The notes under the pieces are model-generated. The model saw only the letters and a list, made by a program, of their open reading frames with translations, searched no databases and had not been told where the DNA came from. Below, piece by piece: positions 17,005-20,442 of a stretch of DNA of 20,442 bases. The translations under genes and the position numbers were made by a program. Origin of the DNA: Firmicutes bacterium UBA3871. GTDB lineage: Bacteria; Bacillota; Clostridia; Peptostreptococcales; Anaerovoracaceae. Location: assembly GCA_002392265.1 (NCBI GenBank), contig DGGP01000019.1, forward strand, positions 1-20,442, in the 5' to 3' direction. Positions within the stretch are counted from its first letter, which is position 1; each line of letters opens with the position of its first letter.

Positions 17005-17946
17005 TTAATTAAGTTCTCCGTCCAGCCACTTGCGGAGATTATTAAATACTATCTCGGCGCGCAATGACATCGATTCCTTTGTGGCGAATGCGATGTGCGG
17101 TGTGAGCAGTGTGTTTGGTGCGGAAAGCATCTGTGTGTCTGCTGGAAGCGGCGGCTCTTTGGTGAATACATCGACTGCTGCGCCTGCAATTTTGCCTTCC
17201 TTCAGGGCACGTGCCAGGTCATCTTCATTTGTTACCGGCCCGCGCGCAACGTTTATCAGGATTGCGGAGGGCTTCATCATAGAGAGCTTGACGTAGTCTA
17301 TCATGCCGCGGGTTGAATCGTTAAGCGGGCAGTGGAGCACGACGATGTCGCTTTGGCGGAGCAGTTCTTCCTGCGAAACCTGGTGGACCCAGGCAGGGTA
17401 ATCAGAATGCACGCTGCGGCTTTGTGCCAGAATGCTGCAGCCGAAAGCATGCATAAGCTCGCCTGTGCGGCTTCCGATGTTTCCGTATCCGATAATTCCG
17501 ACAGTTTTTCCGCGAAGCTCGCAACCGACCAGACCGTCTTTGGTGCCGCCTGAGCGCATGCGCTCCTGCGTTTCCGGGATGTGGCGAAGCATCGAAATTG
17601 CCATGCCTATTACAAGCTCGGCAACAGCTTCATTCGAATAGCCCGAGGCATTTGTAACAGCGATGCCTTTTTCGCGGGCTGCGTCCAGCCCCACATGGTC
17701 AAGACCCGTAAATGCCACATCAATATATTTTAAATTATCGCAGGCGGATATTACCTCGCCAGGCATCGGCATATTTGCGATAATCATTGCATCCGCATCC
17801 TTTGCCTCGCTAATCAGAGTAGGTATATCCGCTACCTTTTCGTATTCAGTAAATTGGACCTCGCCTTCAAATTGTTTTTTGAGGCCGTCCAGCTCCTCCC
17901 GGGATATGCCGAGAGATTCCATAATAACTACCTTTTTCATATCCAT
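17005..17946 (-). CDS. D-isomer specific 2-hydroxyacid dehydrogenase (NAD-binding)
   Basis: This is a cytosolic NAD(P)-dependent reductase of the D-2-hydroxyacid dehydrogenase family, which interconverts 2-keto acids and D-2-hydroxy acids. The substrate cannot be told from sequence (candidates include phosphoglycerate, glycerate and lactate types). The Rossmann motif is GIIGYGNIG in the middle of the protein, and the catalytic triad is Arg235 (NVARGP), Glu264 (TKEPP) and His284 (TPHIAF). Length (313) fits the short form without an ACT domain, which argues against feedback-regulated SerA. Its ATG overlaps the upstream stop (TAATG) with no clear ribosome site, so translation is probably coupled. 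A second ATG lies two codons on. Confidence 0.93.
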   Translation of the reverse strand: MDMKKVVIMESLGISREELDGLKKQFEGEVQFTEYEKVADIPTLISEAKDADAMIIANMPMPGEVISACDNLKYIDVAFTGLDHVGLDAAREKGIAVTNASGYSNEAVAELVIGMAISMLRHIPETQERMRSGGTKDGLVGCELRGKTVGIIGYGNIGSRTGELMHAFGCSILAQSRSVHSDYPAWVHQVSQEELLRQSDIVVLHCPLNDSTRGMIDYVKLSMMKPSAILINVARGPVTNEDDLARALKEGKIAGAAVDVFTKEPPLPADTQMLSAPNTLLTPHIAFATKESMSLRAEIVFNNLRKWLDGELN

Positions 17947-18221
17947 TAGTCTTCGGCAAGCCTTGCCTGCTCAGCTTTGTATTCTTCAATCTTCTTTTTT
18001 GCTTCCACAACCTTGTTATAGAAGTCAACTATGCTCTGATCAAAGCCTTCCTCGCCGGCATCGAGCTTTTCAACGATAATCTTGCCGATCTGAAGCTGAG
18101 CTTCTTTAATATTCTTTTCTTCATCCATAATCTTTAGCTTGAGTTTTCCGGTTGCAACCGCATCCTCGCCCATTTCCTTTGCCTGCTCCGCAAACTGCTT
18201 TGCCTTGTCTAAAAATGCCAT
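17946..18221 (-). CDS. Small helical (coiled-coil) protein of unknown function
   Basis: This 91-residue charged protein has no signal peptide or membrane segment. It is predicted to be almost wholly helical, with heptad-like stretches (DKAKQFAEQAKEMG near the start; VEAKKKIEEYKAEQARL at the end) and a central IGKIIVEKL. I do not recognise a named family. Similar small helical proteins occur in Clostridia, sometimes next to a zinc-ribbon segment, but that part is absent here. It has an AGGAGG ribosome site and its own promoter. The downstream dehydrogenase starts within its stop codon. No function is proposed. Confidence 0.82.
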   Translation of the reverse strand: MAFLDKAKQFAEQAKEMGEDAVATGKLKLKIMDEEKNIKEAQLQIGKIIVEKLDAGEEGFDQSIVDFYNKVVEAKKKIEEYKAEQARLAED

Positions 18222-18280
18222 ATTAAAGTCCTCCTGTTAAATAAACTAAACTATCAACAATAATTTTATGGGTATGATTA

Positions 18281-18309
18281 ATTATAGCCCATGCTTAATT
18301 TTAAGGCAA
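18281..18309 (-). promoter_or_regulatory. Promoter for the small helical protein and dehydrogenase
   Basis: On the minus strand, TTGCCT (complement of 18304-18309) and a perfect TATAAT (complement of 18281-18286) are 17 bases apart. The start would lie about 50 bases before the ATG at 18221. Confidence 0.65.
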
Positions 18310-18348
18310 GAAGGCAAAATGACGGCTCAAAGAAGGCGCAAAAATTGC

Positions 18349-18377
18349 TTGCAAAACTCCGCATATTATGCTATATT
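18349..18377 (+). promoter_or_regulatory. Promoter for tRNA-Ser
   Basis: TTGCAA (18349-18354) and TATATT (18372-18377) are spaced by 17 bases, placing the start about 25 bases before the mature tRNA. TTGCAA is the same -35 seen upstream of the kinase and ychF. Confidence 0.6.
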
Positions 18378-18408
18378 TATTGATGTGCCTAAAGTGACAC
18401 TTCAATAT

Positions 18409-18496
18409 GGAGGATTGACCGAGTGGCTAAGGAGCCGCATTGGAAATGCGGTAAGGTGTAACAGCCCCGTGGGTTCGAGTCCCATGTCCTCCGCCA
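18409..18496 (+). tRNA. tRNA-Ser, anticodon GGA
   Basis: This is a complete class II tRNA. The acceptor GGAGGAT pairs with GTCCTCC before discriminator G and an encoded CCA (18494-18496). The anticodon stem CCGCA/TGCGG holds the loop TTGGAAA, giving anticodon GGA (18442-18444), which reads UCC and UCU serine codons. A long variable arm, typical of serine tRNAs, separates it from the T arm (GTGGG, TTCGAGT, CCCAT). The gene stands alone. Its 3' half is a common integration target, and the DNA to its right looks foreign. Confidence 0.97.
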
Positions 18497-18497
18497 G

Positions 18498-18535
18498 TAA
18501 AAGACCGTTGAAATATCAACGGTCTTTTATTTTTC
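18498..18535 (+). terminator. Terminator of tRNA-Ser
   Basis: A perfect 14-bp stem (TAAAAGACCGTTGA, 18498-18511, against 18516-18529) with a 4-base loop is followed by TTTTT. It starts two bases after the CCA. Confidence 0.93.
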
Positions 18536-18561
18536 AACGGTTTCAGCCGTTTTTTATTTTT
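18536..18561 (+). terminator. Second, smaller tandem terminator after tRNA-Ser
   Basis: AACGG (18536-18540) and CCGTT (18547-18551) with a 6-base loop are followed by a T-rich run. It reuses the CAACGG sequence of the first hairpin and may be a back-up terminator. Confidence 0.5.
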
Positions 18562-18612
18562 AGATATTTTTACCTTTTTTGAGGTTTTTTTAGCTTTTTT
18601 TAGGCTTTTTTT
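18557..18612. other. Six T-tracts in helical phase (probable bent DNA)
   Basis: Runs of 5-7 T at 18557-18561, 18567-18571, 18575-18580, 18585-18591, 18595-18601 and 18606-18612 have centres about 10 bases apart. Phased A/T-tracts at one helical turn are the classical cause of intrinsic DNA curvature. They lie just beyond the tRNA terminators. On the minus strand they read as lysine-rich codons, but no start and ribosome site support a gene. Confidence 0.6.
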
Positions 18613-18616
18613 GACC

Positions 18617-18640
18617 AAATATCACACGAAATATCACACG
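18617..18640. repeat. Tandem 12-bp direct repeat, AAATATCACACG twice
   Basis: Two exact, adjacent copies (18617-18628, 18629-18640) lie right after the phased T-tracts and about 120 bases from the tRNA end. Their size, orientation and position suit arm-type recombinase binding sites, but this is inference. Confidence 0.75.
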
Positions 18641-18714
18641 AATTTTGACCTCAAAACCTCTATTTTCTTCGCTTCCTTTTGAAGCTATCTCTCCCGGATA
18701 CAACAAAAGTAATT

Positions 18715-18748
18715 AAAGACCCCCTCGTAAAGAGGGAGTCTTTTTTTT
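18715..18748 (+). terminator. Intrinsic terminator inside the element's left end
   Basis: AAAGACCCCCTC (18715-18726) pairs with GAGGGAGTCTTT (18732-18743) with one C-A mismatch and loop GTAAA, followed by TTTTT on the plus strand. No gene is seen upstream on that strand, so it may insulate the element from tRNA transcription or be left from a lost gene. From 18641 to 18887 nothing else coding is visible. Confidence 0.8.
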
Positions 18749-18887
18749 ATATAAAATTTTCTAGATCAACAAATAATAAGATGTGAGACCTCTGAAGAGG
18801 AATTAGTTAAAATATAAAAATCGGAAAGAAATCGTATTATAATAACGAAAGCTAATGCCGGGCGGGAAGAAGAAAGGGAGTATATTT

Positions 18888-19088
18888 ATGAATATAATAA
18901 CAGGCAACAAGGACGATTATCAAAAGAAATTTGTAGTTGTGCCATTGAAAGAGATTGCAATAATAAAAGATGCGCAGCGAGGCGAGTTTTATTTCAACCC
19001 GAATTGCAAAGCTGCGCACCCACGGATAGCGACATTACATCCAAACTATATTTACAACGTGCCTGAAGAGGACGATTGCGAGATATAG
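18888..19088 (+). CDS. Small hypothetical protein
   Basis: This 66-residue protein of no recognised family starts at ATG 18888, after AAAGGGAG at 18873-18880. It is soluble, with a beta-like core (FVVVPLKEIAIIKD), an aromatic stretch (GEFYFNPNCKAAHP) and an acidic end (EEDDCEI). The last 37 bases overlap the convergent end of the XRE repressor gene, which is unusual and suggests either a compact element or antisense interplay. A TATAAT at 18838-18843 could serve as -10, without a clear -35. Confidence 0.6.
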   Translation: MNIITGNKDDYQKKFVVVPLKEIAIIKDAQRGEFYFNPNCKAAHPRIATLHPNYIYNVPEEDDCEI

Positions 19089-19501
19089 ACATCCATCAAA
19101 GTTTGTATATCAGTTTTTCTGCCCGGAGAAAGCTGCCGATACTTTTTGATAAAAGCTTTTTCTTCATCAGTATAGGAATCTGCTTCTTGAAGGCGCTTTT
19201 GGAGCATCTTTAATTGGCGATGTAAATCAACCTCGTTATTATTTAATGAGCTCAACTCTTGTAGGGCGACAGGCTGATTCTCATCAACTTCTGCCATAAG
19301 ATCCTCGATCGAAAGTCCCATTGCTTGAGCTACTTTTGCGAAAGTTTCCAAAGAAGGCACAATTTTAGTTTTTGTCTTTGGATTATAATTTTTTTCAAGC
19401 ATCGCAATGTAGCCTTTGCTCAACTTACACTTATCGGCGAACTCTTGGAGAGTAATTTTATTTTTCTTTCTATAAACTGTAATAAACTCGCCTAAAAACA
19501 C
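19052..19501 (-). CDS. XRE-family transcriptional repressor (CI-like)
   Basis: This 149-residue DNA-binding protein has an N-terminal helix-turn-helix of the XRE/Cro-CI type (about residues 5-70, with LQEFADKCKLSKGYIAMLEK as helices 2-3). A helical C-terminal part (about 80-149) rich in Gln, Lys and Glu is likely for dimerisation. It has no peptidase (S24) domain, so RecA-driven self-cleavage is not expected. The start is GTG at 19501 after a perfect AAGGAGGTG ribosome site. It is divergent from the 65-residue XRE gene, with two matching palindromic operators in the 132-base gap. I infer that it represses both promoters, as in phage and ICE switches. Confidence 0.9.
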   Translation of the reverse strand: MFLGEFITVYRKKNKITLQEFADKCKLSKGYIAMLEKNYNPKTKTKIVPSLETFAKVAQAMGLSIEDLMAEVDENQPVALQELSSLNNNEVDLHRQLKMLQKRLQEADSYTDEEKAFIKKYRQLSPGRKTDIQTLMDVYISQSSSSGTL

Positions 19502-19517
19502 AGTATCACCTCCTTTA

Positions 19518-19535
19518 TGTATAGCATACTATACA
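19518..19535. promoter_or_regulatory. Operator palindrome O1 over the repressor promoter
   Basis: TGTATAG-CATA-CTATACA has perfect 7-base arms around a 4-base centre. It overlaps the spacer and -10 of the minus-strand repressor promoter and matches O2, so it is the likely autoregulation site. Confidence 0.8.
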
Positions 19536-19551
19536 TTTTTCGGGAGGTCAA
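19523..19551 (-). promoter_or_regulatory. Promoter of the XRE repressor
   Basis: On the minus strand, TTGACC (complement of 19546-19551) and TATGCT (complement of 19523-19528) are 17 bases apart. The -10 lies inside operator O1. The predicted leader is about 15 bases and leads into the AAGGAGGTG site. Confidence 0.7.
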
Positions 19552-19562
19552 GAAAAAAAGTA

Positions 19563-19579
19563 CAGTCGATTTAACAAAA
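19563..19579 (+). repeat. 17-bp direct repeat, left copy
   Basis: CAGTCGATTTAACAAAA matches the copy at 19838-19854 (CAGTCGACTTGACAAAA) at 15 of 17 positions, in the same orientation, on the other side of the small XRE gene. The role is unknown. The right copy contains TTGACA but has no -10 at the right distance. Confidence 0.6.
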
Positions 19580-19583
19580 ACAG

Positions 19584-19612
19584 TTGACAAGGTGTGTATA
19601 GTCGACTATACT
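19584..19612 (+). promoter_or_regulatory. Promoter of the small XRE gene
   Basis: A consensus TTGACA at 19584-19589 and TATACT at 19607-19612 are spaced by exactly 17 bases. It is the strongest promoter match in the window and is overlapped by operator O2. Confidence 0.85.
19595..19612. promoter_or_regulatory. Operator palindrome O2 over the small XRE promoter
   Basis: TGTATAG-TCGA-CTATACT has the same architecture as O1; its inner 16 bases, GTATAGTCGACTATAC, are a perfect palindrome. It ends on the last base of the -10, so a bound repressor would block polymerase. Confidence 0.85.
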
Positions 19613-19633
19613 ACAGTTAAGGAGGTGAAAACA

Positions 19634-19831
19634 ATGAAATGTAACCTTAAAGAATTACGAAAAGCAAAGGGTTTGACACAAAGTGCCTTAGCGGAGCGCG
19701 CAGGAGTTGCGCGAGTGACTATAAATCGCTTAGAAACAGGGCAATTGCAAGAAACCACAATAGGAACGCTTATTAAACTTGCAAAGGCGTTAGATGCTAA
19801 GTTAGACGACCTTGTGCTTTTTTCTGCCTAA
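19634..19831 (+). CDS. Small XRE-family regulator (Cro-like)
   Basis: This 65-residue protein is little more than one XRE helix-turn-helix domain: LKELRKAKGLTQSALAERAG as helices 1-2, VARVTINRLETG as the recognition helix region, and LIKLAKALDAKLDDLVLF as the closing helices. The ATG at 19634 follows AAGGAGGTG by seven bases; the longer reading from 19517 would pass through the promoter and operators. It is the first gene of the rightward transcript. I infer a Cro-type or activator role opposite the 149-residue repressor, but which regulator binds which operator is not shown by sequence. Confidence 0.9.
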   Translation: MKCNLKELRKAKGLTQSALAERAGVARVTINRLETGQLQETTIGTLIKLAKALDAKLDDLVLFSA

Positions 19832-19837
19832 AAAAGA

Positions 19838-19854
19838 CAGTCGACTTGACAAAA
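19838..19854 (+). repeat. 17-bp direct repeat, right copy
   Basis: CAGTCGACTTGACAAAA lies just after the small XRE gene and is 15/17 identical to 19563-19579. The copies are 275 bases apart and bracket the gene with its promoter. Confidence 0.6.
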
Positions 19855-19898
19855 TCAACCGCCCCTGAAGAGGGACAAAGAAAAGAGAGGAGAAAGCA

Positions 19899-20348
19899 AT
19901 GGCGAATGCATATTTGATAGCATCAACTTTTGCGCTTATGTCTATAAGCTTCGGATGGGGAATCGCATTCAAGATTCTCTGGAAGGAATACCGAAAACAA
20001 GAACTTCGTGAGGAGAGGATTGCGCTTGCGGAGAAAAGCAAGGTGTTCCAAAAGCGGTGTGACGTTTGCGGAGAACCCAGCACCAACATAATGAATATTT
20101 GCAGCAGTTGTGCAACAAAAATTGATAAGAGATTGAACTATCGGCAAATGATACAAGAAGCGCAGGCGCTCGCGGCAGCAGAGGCGCTACCAAAAGAGGA
20201 GTTCCTAAAGAAGCTAAATCTCATAAAAATTGTACTCGAAAGTTGCAACGGGAAAGAGCCACAAGAGGTGGCGAGCCGCATTAGATCAATATCGAACATA
20301 AGTGGTAAGGTTCTTTCCACAGCAATAGCTTACATTAGCGAGAAATAA
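19899..20348 (+). CDS. Membrane-anchored protein with a four-cysteine zinc-binding motif, unknown function
   Basis: This 149-residue protein has a single N-terminal hydrophobic helix (about residues 5-28), probably a membrane anchor. A basic/acidic helical stretch follows, then a zinc-ribbon-like C-x2-C-x10-C-x2-C cluster (Cys54, 57, 68, 71, in RCDVCGEP and ICSSCATKID). The remainder is helical and soluble. I recognise no named family. A GAGAGGAGA ribosome site precedes the ATG. It follows the small XRE gene by 67 bases on the same strand, so it is probably in the transcript the switch controls. By position it could be an accessory or early gene of the element. Confidence 0.7.
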   Translation: MANAYLIASTFALMSISFGWGIAFKILWKEYRKQELREERIALAEKSKVFQKRCDVCGEPSTNIMNICSSCATKIDKRLNYRQMIQEAQALAAAEALPKEEFLKKLNLIKIVLESCNGKEPQEVASRIRSISNISGKVLSTAIAYISEK

Positions 20349-20442
20349 CAGTTGTTATAAAAGTTAAAAGAGTAGCAAGCGCAGAAATTGCGGTGCAGAC
20401 ACACGTAATTTTTAAAACATTAAGAGTGCTTACAGACACCGT
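20349..20442 (+). other. Window tail, open frame without a visible start
   Basis: One plus-strand frame is open from 20339 to the end (IKVKRVASAEIAVQTHVIF and on). It has no ATG and no ribosome site in view; a GTG near 20391 is the only standard candidate. It may be the start of another element gene or chance. Confidence 0.25.

Larger units (their letters stand above)
18497..20442. mobile_element. Left end of a putative integrated element at tRNA-Ser (runs off the window)
   Basis: From the tRNA 3' end onward the DNA changes character. There are AT-rich spacers, short orphan genes, divergent XRE regulators with paired operators, phased T-tracts and a tandem repeat. This is the layout of a prophage or integrative element inserted into a tRNA. 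No integrase, excisionase, structural or conjugation gene is inside the window, and the duplicated tRNA 3' end expected at the far junction is not seen, so the call stays inferential. Confidence 0.5.

Noticed and set aside
16895..17008. Plus-strand 37-codon frame running through hairpin copy 2
   Set aside because: No ribosome site or promoter with proper spacing, and it overlaps a terminator and the end of the dehydrogenase gene. It is best explained by chance.
18427..18618. Minus-strand 63-residue lysine-rich frame ending in HGTRTHGAVTPYRISNAAP across the tRNA
   Set aside because: It is the reverse reading of the tRNA-Ser, its terminator and the T-tracts, a well-known type of false gene. 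There is no ribosome site.
18641..18714. Minus-strand frame of about 40 codons over the tandem repeat (ending RVIFRVIFGQKKPKKS) as a possible integrase C-terminus
   Set aside because: It is too short to recognise any recombinase motif, is closed upstream by a stop, and has no start. The repeat explains its repetitive residues.
1..20442. CRISPR arrays, rRNA genes, riboswitches, transposase genes
   Set aside because: I looked on both strands and saw no regularly spaced repeats, rRNA-like conserved blocks, T-box or metabolite riboswitch signatures, or transposase motifs.

Overview
This is a chromosomal segment of a Gram-positive anaerobe of the Bacillota, most likely class Clostridia. The evidence is the clpP-clpX-lon-engB order, strong AGGAGG-type ribosome binding sites with occasional TTG and GTG starts, class-typical TTGCAA/TTGACA-17-TATAAT promoters, and a moderate-GC core with AT-rich intergenic DNA. 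Family or genus cannot be fixed from the sequence alone.

Positions 1-5750 form a tight same-strand protein-quality-control operon: the 3' part of clpP, then clpX, lon, engB, a small DUF1232 membrane protein and hpt. A stand-alone pduL phosphotransacylase follows and ends at a bidirectional terminator. Reading back from that terminator is a two-gene minus-strand unit, deoC followed by a YtcJ-type amidohydrolase. Divergent from deoC is lgt (TTG start), whose stop overlaps a short wreck of a GGDEF protein, left as a frameshifted and internally deleted pseudogene. From 9960 to 13665 there is a two-component cassette: a membrane hybrid histidine kinase with 7TM, HisKA, HATPase, REC and HPt parts, overlapped by a response regulator that has a degenerate receiver before a true receiver and no output domain. 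Convergent mscL follows. Then come the ychF GTPase/ATPase, a UPF0145 (YbjQ-like) gene and an EamA transporter in a second plus-strand operon. A 366-base gap without a convincing gene holds two near-identical hairpins. Next is a minus-strand pair: a small helical protein and a D-2-hydroxyacid dehydrogenase coupled through a TAATG overlap.

At 18409-18496 is a complete tRNA-Ser (anticodon GGA, CCA encoded). Everything to its right looks like the start of an integrated element. There are phased T-tracts and a tandem 12-bp repeat just beyond the tRNA, then small orphan genes. These are organised around a lambda-like switch: a GTG-started XRE repressor and a divergent 65-residue XRE protein. Each promoter is overlapped, at the same phase, by a copy of an 18-bp palindrome, TGTATAG-N4-CTATAC(A/T). 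No integrase and no right-hand end of the element are inside the window.

Most of the window is ordinary housekeeping DNA. The parts worth a second look are the tRNA-Ser junction with its genetic switch, the paired-hairpin repeat at 16767-16989, the GGDEF remnant, the kinase and double-receiver pair, and a few start-site and leader features.
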